The notes under the pieces: generated by a model
What the model saw: the letters and a program-made list of their open reading frames with translations, nothing else
What the model was told of the DNA's origin: nothing
Database searches by the model: none
DNA from: Physcomitrium patens
Lineage: Eukaryota; Streptophyta; Bryopsida; Funariales; Funariaceae
Direction of reading: 5' to 3'
Assembly (NCBI RefSeq): GCF_000002425.4
Contig: NC_037267.1
Span: 7,949,396 to 8,013,395 of the forward strand
Length of the DNA: 64,000 nucleotides
Made by a program: the position numbers and the translations under genes
Shown: positions 13,473 through 26,000 of the stretch, in pieces
How positions within the stretch are numbered: position 1 is the first letter of the stretch
Layout of the letters: each line of letters starts with the position of its first letter

Positions 13473-14194
13473 TTGACCTCTTAAAATATTTAAAATAAAA
13501 TATTGGTATTGAATAAATATTAATTTTTATTTAAATAATTTAAATAATTTATACACATAGCAAAAATTAGTATTTTATATTTTAATAAAAAATTATAATT
13601 ATAATACTCTGCTTTGATTGAATGTTTTCATATTCTATAATTATATTGTTAAACATAAATTTATACTAAACTACTACTTGTCTATCTAATTTTAATAAGA
13701 TAGAGATCTTATAAAAAATAAATGTAGAGACCTATTAATCTATTTTTTTATTGCAAAGCTAATATTATTTAAACATCAATTAGAATACCATAGATCAAGT
13801 GATACATAAGATTATTATGTTGTTTACAAGAATAAAAAAATAGAATATAATGAATTATTTTTTTATTAATAAAAATAATAACTAGTTATTTAAATGTGAT
13901 AATTTATTTTTAAAAATTTTATATATATATATATATTATAATTAAATATTTTGATTTTATAAAAAAATAAAAATATTATTTATATATAAAATTGAAATAT
14001 TATTTGATTTTAGTTATAAGATAAGTAATTTATTTTTAAAAAAATGATGTTAACAAATAAATCAAATTTTAATTATTAAAAAAAAATATGACTTATAAAA
14101 ATATTAATTAGCTATAGTATTAATAAATTTTACCATTTTAATAATCCAAATTCATCTCTCAAAATTTATTAACTTTAGCAACAAGACTAACAAT
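9521..14194. other. AT-rich spacer with a less AT-rich patch at 11.33-11.94 kb
   Basis: Mostly extreme AT-rich sequence with (TA)n at 12,181-12,213 and 13,300-13,330 and a 27-base A run near 13,446-13,472. A patch at about 11,330-11,940 has ordinary complexity (for example CAAGGTACCCAAGCAATCAT, 'gttgtcgtaggtagatgcatcc') but is closed by stops in all frames I tried. It could be an eroded gene or transposon; I see no domain. The 77-codon minus frame at 12,291-12,524 is low-complexity and not supported. Confidence 0.4.
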
Positions 14195-14500
14195 TAGAAA
14201 ATTATTGACAAAAGTGAAGAAGGCTTAACTTTTTCCTCCATATATACTCTTAACTAGGAGCTATGTGGTGATGTTTTAGAGGACCTCCAATATGTGTTCA
14301 ACTTGGAAGAGACATGTCTTAACTTGCAAGGTAAGTTTTTTATATATGTGCCACATAGTTAACTTATACCATTAGCTATGAATACACAAGATACATGGCT
14401 AACTTTTTGGCCAAGTTTCTAACCTATCAATCAATTACAAATATTTTTAAAGTCAAAGTAACATCTATAAAGCTTCAAAGATGCTGCATTATAAGATATC
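14195..14500 (-). mobile_element. Decayed family-1 LTR fragment
   Basis: Clear match to the central and right parts of the intact LTRs: 'ttgacaaaagtgaagaaggctt', 'taactaggagctatgtggtgatg', 'ggacctccaatatgtgtt', 'cttgcaaggtaagttttt', 'ggccaagtttctaacc', 'aagcttcaaagatgctgc'. Same orientation as the 42.2-kb LTR. Both ends are lost and no internal region adjoins it. Confidence 0.75.
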
Positions 14501-15648
14501 TATGAATTAGACTTTAAATATTTATAAATTTATAAATATCATCATGTAATATTTAACATTAATAGTAAATTTTTGATATTTTTATTTTATTTATAAAAAT
14601 TAAAAATAATTTTTAAACATATTTTCTAATATAGTATAATAAATTAGAATTTTTTTAATTAATCTATGAATTTATAAAATCAACCCACCTATCATCATTA
14701 GTTGAGAATCCAATAAGTATTTTATTAGTTTTTGACTAATCCAAATCCAATAATAGAGAATATTTTGATGATGGTTAGAATGAGTGGATCAAGTTAATAA
14801 ATACTTGGGTCAACTTAATATTTTTTTTATATTTTTTAAATAATATAAAATAATTTTTTATGTATTAAAAATCATCTCAAAATAATTTAGCATAAAATAT
14901 TGTGATATATATTACAGGTGTTTTTTTCTTGTTTATTTCCAATATTTAAGTAGTTTTATTTATTTTTTCATAGAATTCTAGATTAATAATTGATTTTTTA
15001 TTTTGATTTTTTTAAATATAAAATCATCAAAATTTTATCTAAAAGTTATTATTATGCATCATATATGCTTTATATATCAGGTATTATATTGAATTATTGA
15101 GAAGGCTAAATTAGTAATGTTTTATTTATCTTTTGTTTTTAAGGATGTAAAATCTGCCTAATTTTTAAATTATCTGTTTAAAAGGTTATATTTTGAAATC
15201 CATTTAAGAGAATTTATTATTAATTGTTTCAAAAAAATTTCAAAAAAAATAGATCCATTATTGCTATGTTATAACCATAGAGTTTTTGTAAATATTACTT
15301 GATTATCTATGCAAATAAGTGTACTAAGTTGAATTTTTTAAAGTGCATTGAATCAAATGATGGATTAAAAACCATCATTTCTTTATATCTTTCTTTGATG
15401 TTACATTCTTCAAGTAAATTAAACCAAAAAAATTTGTAATTTATATGGAGAATTTTTTACTTTTTAAAAAAATAACGTTGAAATAGTTTCTGATGTATTA
15501 TCATCAAATAAATATTGCGTACTCTTTATTTTTTTTAATAGTTATAAATGTTTTAAATATTTAGATAAATTTAAGAATTACCTTCAAGCATAAATATTTT
15601 AAGTATATAATAATTAAATAAAAAACTAAAATATAAAATTTGAATGAA

Positions 15649-15682
<34 letters not shown>

Positions 15683-15997
15683 AATATTTTTATTTAAAAT
15701 GTTAAAATATTTTTATATAAATAAAATAGATCATTAAAATAATCAAAAGCACATATGTTTAATCAAAATTTCACTTATGGCATAATTAGCAAACAAACAT
15801 TTTCATAGTTTGCCGAAAATCTATTCTTACAACCAATGTGTATACATTTCTGTATATATACTTAATATAATCTAAAAATACATCAGATGTTATAATTTCT
15901 CAAAATAATTTTGCCAATAAAACTAAAGAGTTGGTTTTTTGGTTAAAATTAAATGATAAGTTATTCTTTGATCTTTTGAACACATTGTTGATTACAA

Positions 15998-16030
<33 letters not shown>

Positions 16031-16136
16031 GTGACCAGGTATAACGTAATTAGTATAGGTTACAATTAAATAATGATCACTGAGCTTTAAGATTTATAAT
16101 GTGATATTTTATGACATAAAACATTTATTATTTGTG

Positions 16137-16173
<37 letters not shown>

Positions 16174-17060
16174 TTCTATATGTAGGGAATAAATTTTTCA
16201 ATTAATTTCAATTTATAGTGCATTCATCATTAAAACTTTGAAATATATTTTTTAAATAATATATTTCAAGATAAAATTATTAAAATTGGAAAGCTTATCA
16301 AAAACCTTTTTTAAAAAAATTAATAATATGATATAAATATTCAAATTTTAAAATTACATTTTAAACTGTATTTCAAATCCTGCAAAGTTGTATGGCCCTG
16401 AGTACCATTAAAATATTATGAGTCTGATAAATCTTATCCCAAGTATAAAACATTGCCAGTATTTCACTGCATAAGGAATGTAGATGTTTTTAGTCACAAG
16501 TACACAAATTGCATAGTGAAAAAATTTAAAAATAGTATGTACATATATATATAAAGAAATTGAATGAAGGTGTCCAATTTTTCTAAAATGATAATATGAT
16601 TTGATTTTAAAATATCTGATGAAGAAGAAAAAATTTAAAAAGTAAAAAAGAAGATAAACAGATTTACCTCAAATTTGCCTCAAATCCTAACGAAAATCAT
16701 ACTAATGAAAATTAAAGTACAAAATGTACCACTAAATTTTTTTTGTGAAAAAAGCTATTACATTACTGTTCAATCTTATGTGAATAAAAAGGGATTTATT
16801 CTAAAATATTAATTTTAAAAAAGATCATAACTTTTGGTTAACAAAAAAAATTACAAAAATACTTTTTTTCATTTTTAAGTTGTCATAAAAAGGAAAACAG
16901 AAAGCCTTTACCTTGCAAAAACATAAGTTTTCAGAAAATATTCCTTAGCATTAAGTAATACTCTAAACTTCATCAATTTTCTTCTCTTTTCTAGTTTTTT
17001 GAACTTAAAAATTATAAAATTTCGCAGAAATTATATTTACAATTATTCTGGCTACTCTGA
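14501..17060. other. AT-rich spacer, no gene seen
   Basis: Very AT-rich, with (AT)n near 15,650-15,675 and 16,140-16,170 and a T run of about 30 bases at 16,001-16,030. No coding signal, RNA gene or retroelement landmark was recognised. Confidence 0.5.
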
Positions 17061-17149
17061 TTATTTCACTGCATTGAACCTTCAAAACAAATTAAGAAAA
17101 ATCGTGGATTATTAATATCATTAATATTATTATATTTCGTTATAAGAAT

Positions 17150-17390
17150 GTGCATATTTCTTTGATAATTTATCTGCTCATGACATGTGGATGGACTGTG
17201 GTAAACAAAGGTGGTGTGGCTTGCATGGGTAGGCACAGTTGGTGGCCAAAGTATCTTTTCTTTTTCCATTTTTTCTTTTTTCTTTTTCTTTAAAATACTG
17301 TAGTCTTGTTGGTTCTGAGCCAGTTGCTCCAGGTCCCATTGTTTCCACTACAGTTGCCACTATGTGCCAAAATCAGCTCCGTATGCATTA
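17150..17390. other. Short island of balanced composition, function unknown
   Basis: About 240 bases stand out from the AT-rich flanks (for example GGTGGTGTGGCTTGCATGGG and TGAGCCAGTTGCTCCAGGTC). Overlapping short frames exist on both strands, but the longest (minus, 17,178-17,360) starts with GTG rather than ATG and none shows a domain. It could be a conserved non-coding element or an exon of an RNA gene. Confidence 0.3.
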
Positions 17391-19277
17391 TATATATATA
17401 TATATATATAGATACATATTAATATCAACATAAATAGTAATAAAAAATCTACCCTATATCAAATTGTATCAGCATGCTCTTGAATATTTTTGTAGATTTC
17501 ATTATTTATTTTCAGTTTTTAGTTTGTTATTTTTCTAGTTTATACGTAGAAAGTACAGTAAACAGATATTTGAAAAACAATTATGAGAATGTTGTGTTTA
17601 TCTTATCTATTTATTTATTTATTTTTATGTTTGTGAAGAAGTAAGAATATGCATCAATACATGAGCACATGTGGGATTCAATTCTAACCTCGTAATGAAT
17701 ATGATATAAACGAAATATTATGCAGGTTATATCATGCTTAAAAGCTTAATTTTTATCACAAGGGGGGCATTGATGTTGAAAAAGATCATAGACATATTTG
17801 GTTTTAAACCATGATTATTGCATTTTTGTCCATGAAAACAACAAGATCTAGAAGAAGAAAAAAAATATGATGCACCTCAAATTTGTGATGGATTGAGTAA
17901 TGACATAGAGTCTTAATTCATGAATTGCATAATAAATATATAAATAAAATACTTATACTATTTATAGTTATTATGTAATAGTAAAATATAAAAGATTTAA
18001 TCAAATTGAAAGTTTCAAACTACATTCATGAACATTTTAAAATTCCAGACGTGATTGTACATTGTAATTGTAATGGTTACCATTATATGCATACAAAATT
18101 ATGTTAATTTATTTTAATAATTATATATATATATATATATATATATAGGATTTTTTTAGAAAACAAAAAAGTATGGCTTTTATTGTAAATTTAAAAAATA
18201 ATATATTTTAAAGAATATGTATTGTTGAAAAGTAGAAATAAAAGCTGATATGAGTCAAGGATAAGCCAATTTCATTTTCTGCTGATTATTGAACTTTTAT
18301 AACAGCTACTAAAGTATATTGTTTGTAAAATTTTAGAGATATTTCAATTAGTTTAACACTTTTGCCCCACTCAAATTTGGAGACTTTGAATGCATTGATG
18401 CACATAATTGTGTGTGGAAGTTTTTCAGAAAAGGTTTTTCAATATACAAACACTTTTACATTACTAACCCCTAAAACCTGGAATAGTTCGAATTTTTTAC
18501 CAACTTTTGAATTTCGTGAAACATAAAAAATATCCAGAGCCTTTAATCTTATATTCATAAACTTGATAAATATTCCTCACAAACAAAATTTTGAAGATTT
18601 AAAATACATAATCTAAAATTTGTTTCTAAACTTCCATATTTTATTATTTTATTCTTTTATTTTATTTTTTCAAAATAAGAGAAAAGAAAAATTATTCAAG
18701 TTGATAAATATGAAAAAAATTACAAGAATTAATAACATTATCCTTTATATTCCATGTATTAAAATGTAATGTTTGGATTGCAAAAAAAATTATGTTCATT
18801 TCTTTTTGTTTTGCGTTTGTCATTTTATATATAGTAAATGATACTTTTTATATCAAGTATTGAGGACCATTTATATCTCTTCTTTATACTAGGATTATAT
18901 TACAGTTTTCAAATCAAGTTGAATATATAATACAAATATTTTGGGATAGATTTTAATTTAGAACTAAAAATATTCAATATTTATAAATAATACTTTTCAA
19001 GTATTTATGTTTTCATTTACTGTATTATCTTTGATTGCACCATAACAAAACTGTATTATTAAAAAAATCATTGGGTATTGTAAGGAGATAGTATTTAATA
19101 GCACTAAAAATAGTAATTGATAACCAATTAAAAAAATTGAATAATTTTAAAATTTGTTATAAATTTTTCAATTTTGAATAACTAATAAAATAACAAGTAT
19201 TTTTTATAAGTCTAATTCATTGTTACAATGGAATAATTGGTTTAAGGTTGATGCATGCTTTAAATAGAATATATATG

Positions 19278-19319
<42 letters not shown>

Positions 19320-19391
19320 CATATATATATATATATGTATATGTATATGTATATTTCATGTATATACATACATACATACATATATATATTT

Positions 19392-19431
<40 letters not shown>

Positions 19432-20300
19432 CTCACTTACTTACTTATATAATATAAGTATAGAAATGAATGGAATATCTATCAACATGATTCATGTCAC
19501 CATTTTTAATAAGCATACCTATTTTATGTGAAAAACTTAAAGAAATTGAATTTAAAATTTCCAAAATAAAACTTATTAGGCGTTTTTGAAATCAAATTTA
19601 CAGTTTATCATCAACTTCTTCTCTTGAATATTGTTCTTAGCTTCCAAATCCCATATACCACCATGGACTTAACTGAAGAGTATAGTATTTTAAATATTAT
19701 TAAATATAAAATTCTTTATTTTGAATTAATAAAATATAAAGATCTAACTATTAACTATATAACATATAAAAAATATAACATTATAAAATCATTTTCCCCT
19801 TAAAACCTTATATTTTAATGAGAATGATAATAATAAATTATTTTTTAAAAATTAAAAAATCTAAAACATACTAATATAATATTTTTCGGAAATTTCATTT
19901 TCATTTTTTTTAGTTTTTAAATTCTAAAAGTATGAATATCAATTTAAAACAAAAGCATTTGTTAAGGAACTACTTTTTACAGATAGTGCAATAATCTATG
20001 AGACCTAACCAAAAAAGAACAGTACCAAAACATTTTGGTATGTTGTGCAATAGAAATTCCTAAAAAACAGTAATTAATTATATTCTGTATGAAAATTAAA
20101 TAAAAATATTGATCTCACAACTAAAAACATATTGATGAAAATAAGAGTTGTTTTTTTCTTTTTTACTTAAAATATTTAATATACATATGCATGAATGTAG
20201 AAACATTTCAAAATCAAAGATGCTTCCACTAGAAACTGTACACACACACACACACACACTCTCAACAAGTTTCAAAGTACAAAGCATAGTTTAAAGAGGC
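17391..20300. other. AT-rich spacer, no gene seen
   Basis: AT-rich sequence with TA microsatellites near 17,390-17,411 and 18,122-18,148 and the large compound array at 19,270-19,430. No reading frame, RNA gene or retroelement landmark was recognised. Confidence 0.5.
19270..19430. repeat. Compound TA / GTAT / CATA microsatellite array
   Basis: About 160 bases of TA units interrupted by TATG, GTAT and CATA variants. The GTATATGTATATG part and the ACATACATACATA part are reverse complements of each other, so the array can fold back on itself. The reading frame through it is meaningless. Confidence 0.95.
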
Positions 20301-20400
20301 TCCATCCCTACCCAATATTCTCATACAACTACATTTGAGCCTACTGTGCCTCAACATGTTGTTTCATAGACAAATGAATCCAACATGGATGGACATGTGG

Positions 20401-20432
20401 GTGGATGGATGGATGGATGGATGGATGGATGG
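20401..20432. repeat. (GGAT)n microsatellite
   Basis: About eight tandem tetranucleotide units. Confidence 0.95.
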
Positions 20433-20569
20433 GTTTTGTGACCATGAATGTAGTCTCCGTGTGTTACACAAGCATGGCCATACAAAACAACATGTGGACT
20501 CCAAGTGTCTAAAATTAATGAAGGCCAAATTGGGTGCCATAAAAAAAAGCCTTAATTACTCAGATAAGG

Positions 20570-20570
<1 letters not shown>

Positions 20571-20602
<32 letters not shown>
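20571..20602. repeat. (CTA)n microsatellite
   Basis: About ten perfect trinucleotide units. Confidence 0.95.
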
Positions 20603-21086
20603 AATTTACTTAGTTGCTATCTGTCTTCTATATGCATAGAAGGTGAATGTGGAAGGAAGCACAAGATCAAGCTGGGGTACTGAGCTTGTGCGTGTTCAAA
20701 AGTGGTCAAAGACCCAACTCCATGTTTCAAAGGAAATCCTATGGCTGGTGGCAGCTGCTGCTGCTGCAGCTTTTTGTGGGGTGGCTGCTGGCTGTACAAA
20801 GAAGGCCGGTGGAGGTCTCTATCTAATAAGTCTAAGCTGGCTGCTTTTTCTGAGAGCCTTGCCCCTAACTCAGTACCACCACTTCAAGTGCACATGACAC
20901 ACAATTCAGACTCCCTCTCACCAAATTCAAAATAATAATCATAATAAAAATTGATAAAAAAATAAAAAAATAAAAATTCACTGAAGGAAAAGGAAAATGA
21001 AAAATGAAAAATGAAAAAAAGAACAACCCCAGTGCCTTGATTGGGCTCCTGAATGGTACACTAAATGGAAACTGGATCAGTGCTTC

Positions 21087-21134
21087 TTACTCTCTTTTAT
21101 CTCAGCCCATATGTAGCTGAGGAGAACAGAGTAA
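21087..21134 (+). other. Near-perfect stem-loop
   Basis: The outer arms TTACTCT and AGAGTAA pair perfectly. The inner arms CTCAGC and GCTGAG pair perfectly around the loop CCATATGTA. The bases between the arms pair with one mismatch, one bulge and two wobbles, giving a stem of about 19 pairs. No known microRNA sequence was recognised in it. The loop is short for a plant microRNA precursor. Confidence 0.6.
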
Positions 21135-21689
21135 TAGTGGCCTCTAAATTGGCTGCAGCTTGCATGATTTTACATTTCATTCAGATATCACATCAGGTGG
21201 GGTTTTCAGTTTGTACCCACTTATGATAATATAATTTTTCATCCTCTATTTTCTAAGATTTTTTATTCTGCAGTGAGAAAGCAATAGCATTGACATATTA
21301 AACTCAATCAAGTTGGGAGTTCAAGTGGATTAAGCAGGATGTGACCAGAAAGACCACTAACTAAAGCTACCATTTGAGGAAGAGTGTTGGTGGACAGACA
21401 GACAGATGTTGCTGTCTTGTATGACAAAAAGGGTGTTAATCAAAGACCAGTTCTGTGTAATCTCCCTAATACTCCCCCCCCCCTCCCCACACACACTCTG
21501 TGGTATGTTGGTTTTACACTGTGCTGGCTATGGCCCATTATTTATTTATTAATTAATAATATTTGTGCTATGGTGGCTGGAGAGAATGGGAACTGCTTTC
21601 CAGTGGGGTACTGGGAGCTTGTGGGGGAGAAGGTGTTGCTACATACAGGATGTAACTTTACAGATCAACATAAAAGAGAATAAATATAT

Positions 21690-21729
<40 letters not shown>

Positions 21730-23359
21730 CCTGTAATAGAAAAACTGCCCAATTGAGATGGCCAATCAATCTATGGAATGGGGCCATCCCTAAATCTCCA
21801 TGTCAAGTTATGAAAATTATGCTGGTAGTTTAACTTTAAGATCTAAAAAATTTAACAGATAATGAATATAGGAAAACCTTGAAGGGCTTGTTCAAAAAAG
21901 CAAACATACACCTCTCTTTTTTTAAAATTTCTTTTCCCTCTTTTCCACTCTCTCCCCTTCATCTTTCTTTAAATATTTATTGTGCTTTATTCTTTTTCTC
22001 ACTGGGATTTTGAAAAGATCAAGGGAGCTGCACCCAAGGCAGGCAGTGGGTCTGCTGCTTTGAAGGACGTTGGTGATGGAGATGGGCATTAATGGAGCGC
22101 ATAAGCACTGGTCTCCCTGCCCTCCCCTCCCTCCTCTTACCCTTTATCCTTTTGCCCTTTTCCGTTCTCTCCCTCTCTCGCTTTCTCTCTGGCTTCTCCT
22201 TCTTCTATTCTTCTTTTACTATTTCTTCTTCTTCCTCCCCTGTAAGTAAGTTATGTAGTATCTAGTATCTATCTATTCCAAATGCTGCTGCTGCTGCTGC
22301 TGGGTCAACATTATATTCCACAACAACAATTACAGCAGCAGTGACGTGGTCCATTGCTGGCCATGTCATCAAAGTGGGAGAGGGAGGGAGGGAGGGGGCT
22401 TTGGGTAGTGTCCTGGTGCTGCTGCAGAAGAAGTAGGAGGAGAAGAAGAAGCTGGGTTTCATTCATCAGTTTGTGTGAGCAGCAGGGTAGGTACTACTCC
22501 CTCCCCCAGACCCAGTTGGTGAAGAAATATCAGAGATGTTGACAACTTGAATCTGCCCTTCCCTTCTCTCCCTGGCACTGAAATCAGAGCAGACCCCCTC
22601 CCTCCCTCCCTCCTCTTCCCTTTCATCGGCTCTCTGCCCACCCTTCAAAACCCAGGGTGCCAGGGGAGGGCAGGGGGGAGAAGAAGAAAAACAAAAAAAC
22701 AAAGAAGCAGATGAGGAGGGGGAGGCAGATCAACTAATATATTTATATATATACATGTATATGACCCTCACTGTTGAAGGAGGGGGGAAATATATATATA
22801 TATATATATATATTACTAATTCTGCCTCCTAATCCTCCCCACAAATGTCTAATACATCACACACTTTTTGATGTACAGAGATGCTGCTGAAGATTGGGGG
22901 GGGGCTCTGTTGTGTGCTCAATGGTGGCATTTGTTGTTTGTTGGTTGGTTGGTTTGCCCTTTTGTGGTTCTGTGTTGTTATGTGTGTTGTTATATGCTTG
23001 CTGACTAGTCCTTGTAGGTTGAGTAGTAGTACACCTGCTCTGAATGCCACTTGTCATTATCCCGATAGGTAAGTAATTTTCTCTCGATACAAAAAAGGGG
23101 TCATTATCCTTCCATGAAGGTGCCATACCAAGTTCTTGGATTGCAAGCCACCATCTGAGGTAACTTGTTCTTGTTCAAATGTCAGGCTATGGAGTGGAAG
23201 GACTGAACATTGAAAGCAGCTGTAAAGGGATCTGGAAGACATACATACACATAGCCTCCCTCCCTCAGGCAGCCTGGGTGAGAAAAGGTGAGAAAATGAA
23301 AGAAAAGATATAGCAATGAAAACAGCATTCAAAACCAAACCAAAAACAAAAAATTACAT

Positions 23360-23414
23360 TTCTCTCTCTCTATCTCTCTATCTCTCTCTCTCTCTCTATC
23401 TATCTATCTATATA
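23360..23414. repeat. (CT)n / (TATC)n microsatellite
   Basis: Pyrimidine-rich CT units with interspersed TATC units. Confidence 0.95.
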
Positions 23415-24827
23415 TGTAAATAAATAAATATCCTGTCAGCCCAGATGGGCCACCAAAAAGGAAGACATCAAAGAGGGAGGAGGGGGCAAATCAAGCAGCA
23501 GAAGGAGCAGCAGCAGTAGCAGCAGGTCCTTATCTCAGTGTAAGTAATGGCAAGTAACTGTTGACCCTGACTGGATGCAGCAAAGCACCACATCATCAAG
23601 CTTTGACAAATGCTGTGTGTGTAAGAGTGTGAGTGAGTGTGTGAGTGTGTAAGGAAGGGCATTTTAGGCATTCTCAGTGACCTCTGGTTTTCCCTCCTAA
23701 AAAGTCTCCTTGGGATGGGATTTGACTCACCTTGGTTCCCTTGTCAATTCCACTCATCCTGTGTTCCCCTGTGTGTGTGTGTTTGTGTGTTTGTTAGTAT
23801 TAGTGGTGGTAGTAGTGGCTCCACCTTATGATTCCTATGTCCTCTAAACCCTAGAATCTCAATGAAAAGAACACCCACAAGAATGATCCTGTGTGAACAA
23901 TTGAAAGCCATGTCACACCAGGGGTGTGTGCCCACTGCTTGCTGCGACTCTTGCTTCTTCCTTTTCTACTTACTTTGTAAAAAGAGGAAAAGAGATTTTA
24001 CTTTTTCCCATTCTGTTTTTTTTCTTCTTTAAAATGAGGTAAAGGAGGTTAGTGATTTAATCTGTTTTTGGAATGGATTCAGATATTGAAAAATGTTTTA
24101 TTTTTTATTTTTTTTAAAAATGATTATTTAGGTTTATGCATCACCCATTCTCACATGATATCCAGGTGCCAAGTGTCTGAAAAATATTGTGTTGGAACAC
24201 ATTATGCTCTGTGTCCATTTATAAAAAACTAAAAAGGAGGCAATAGCCCTAATTGGGGAGTTGGCAAGGGCAGGGACACTCACCATCACAGAGGCTGATC
24301 CCAAAATAGACTGTGCTTGCAAACTAAGAATCTTTCCCCAGGCTGAAGTCCCTGATAAAGCACTCTCCTCCATACTTCATGTTATTCCATTAAAAATACT
24401 TCTTTATAATATAATAATAATAATAATAAAAGAAATCAATGTTGTTTTGTGAGGGGAATGAAGCTATGAGACCTCTCCCCTCAGGGTACTTTGAATAAGT
24501 CATTATCATAGTGGACACAAACATGAGCTTGGAACTGAATCATGACTTCTTAGCCTAATTGGAAGTGGACATGTATTTGCATGATTCTTCAGCTCAATCA
24601 TCCTCACAACCATCATTTTGTACTAATTAGCTTTAAAATCACATACTGTTTGTTTGTTTTTTGAAAGAAAGAAAAAAAAAAAAACACAGCAATGGATCAC
24701 CTACACATGGATTTGGCCACATTGGAGCATCAAGTCCAACAAAAGTTGATTTTGTCTTGCAGGTTCCAATGCCTTCCAAGTGAAGGAAGCTTTCAAAGAG
24801 AAAAAAGGTGAAGAGAATAATTATAAC

Positions 24828-24858
24828 AATAATAATAATAATATTATTAATAATAATT
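24828..24858. repeat. (AAT)n microsatellite
   Basis: AAT/ATT trinucleotide units with one phase break. Confidence 0.9.
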
Positions 24859-25430
24859 GTGGGATTATTCAACAGTGCAACGATTCTTTTTTGCCTTGTA
24901 TTGTGTACAATTTTATTGTATATTTTTATGTACTGCAGAAATGGCAAAACACTCATCCATTGAGCCAGAAATCTTCAAAAATATTGCTCAATGAACTGGT
25001 TCTCCAACTCTTATTCCAACTGCTTTCTTCAGGTTTCACACAAACAGAGGTTCTAAAGTAATTGCAAAAAAACAGAAAAGAAATGAAGTAAGAAAGAAAT
25101 ACAGAAAAGGTGAAAGGAAAGTAAGAACAAAAACATAGTTGATGTAAAATGTTATTGATGCTCCATGTTGACTTCTCACATTGAAATAGATATATATATA
25201 TATATATAGATATAGATAGATAGATATTCTTTCTTGCTAGGTTGCTGTATGTTGAGTTAAGCAAGCACATGGAAGAGGGGGGCTTGAGCTTTGCCGCTGA
25301 TGGGCCTTTCAGGCTGATTCCCCTTGGATTGTGGATTATCCAAGTCATGTCTCCACAGCTCCCTCCTCTCTCTTTCAGATCTACCCTCAAAGCATATCCC
25401 TGCAGCAGCACCAACAATGGCAACACACTC

Positions 25431-25470
25431 ACACACACACACACACACACAAAATAAATAAATAAATAAA
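25431..25470. repeat. (AC)n followed by (AAAT)n
   Basis: About ten AC units directly followed by about five AAAT units. Confidence 0.95.
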
Positions 25471-25539
25471 AACCCTTCTTCATCTTCTTCTCCTTCAACT
25501 ACTATTACAACTATACCTCCCTTTGGATGTTGCTTTTGT

Positions 25540-25571
<32 letters not shown>

Positions 25572-25574
25572 TTC
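25540..25574. repeat. (TTTC)n microsatellite
   Basis: About eight tandem tetranucleotide units. Confidence 0.95.
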
Positions 25575-25914
25575 CATATTTTGGTGGTACCAAGGAAACA
25601 CTGCTTTCACCAAAGATACTGATTCCCCAACACATGTGACCTCCCTTTCATGACCCAAATGTTGGGTCAAACCCCGGCACTTGTGGAGTAGCTTCTAATC
25701 TAGATCCATTCTTTGTGCCTTTTTATTGGGTTCAACTACTTTTCAATAACTTTCATTAGAGAGAAGGGGAGAATGAGCAAGGAAACACATGAGTTGGATG
25801 CTAATTTTGTAGATGAAGTGAGAATGAGGTGAAACTTCAAGGTGTTACTTGAGCTGTGATAATGAAGCATTAGGTTGTGTATGTGGATGATTATGAGAGT
25901 GTATTGAATTCATT

Positions 25915-25937
25915 GAGAGAGAGAGAGAGAGAGAGAG
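25915..25937. repeat. (GA)n microsatellite
   Basis: About eleven GA units. GA repeats of this length are the known type of target of plant BBR/BPC proteins; binding here is inference only. Confidence 0.9.
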
Positions 25938-26000
25938 TTTAAAATTTAGATTATGAAATTTATATTTTAAAGAGTACCAGAAATTTAGAACCTAATAGTT

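Larger units (their letters stand above)
20300..26000. other. Non-coding island of higher G+C, candidate regulatory or RNA-gene region upstream of BELL
   Basis: From about 20.3 to 26 kb the sequence is visibly richer in G+C, has long stretches of normal complexity and lacks the family-1 and family-2 retroelement landmarks found elsewhere. All open frames are short (the longest, minus 24,953-25,498, is driven by CA and simple repeats) and none has a domain I recognise. Splice-like signals occur: donor GATAG|GTAAGTAA at 23,066, acceptors TTGTCTTGCAG near 24,763 and CTCTCTCTTTCAG near 25,378. It lies 7-15 kb upstream of the BELL leader, on a line with it. It may hold a long non-coding RNA, distant control elements, or an unrecognised gene. 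Confidence 0.4.

Noticed and set aside
17178..17360. Minus frame with an initial MATVVETMGPG-like reading
   Set aside because: The first codon is GTG, the rest turns into Lys/Glu low complexity, and an equally long frame exists on the other strand.
24449..24475. miR166-like sequence (GGAATGAAGC)
   Set aside because: Only about ten bases match, the rest differs, and no star-strand partner was found nearby.
25324..25345. Small inverted repeat CTTGGAT ... ATCCAAG
   Set aside because: Only seven base pairs with an eight-base loop, expected by chance in a window of this size.
24953..25498. 181-codon minus frame
   Set aside because: Much of it is translated (AC)n, (AT)n and A-rich repeats. Its first codon is not ATG in a convincing context and no domain is visible.
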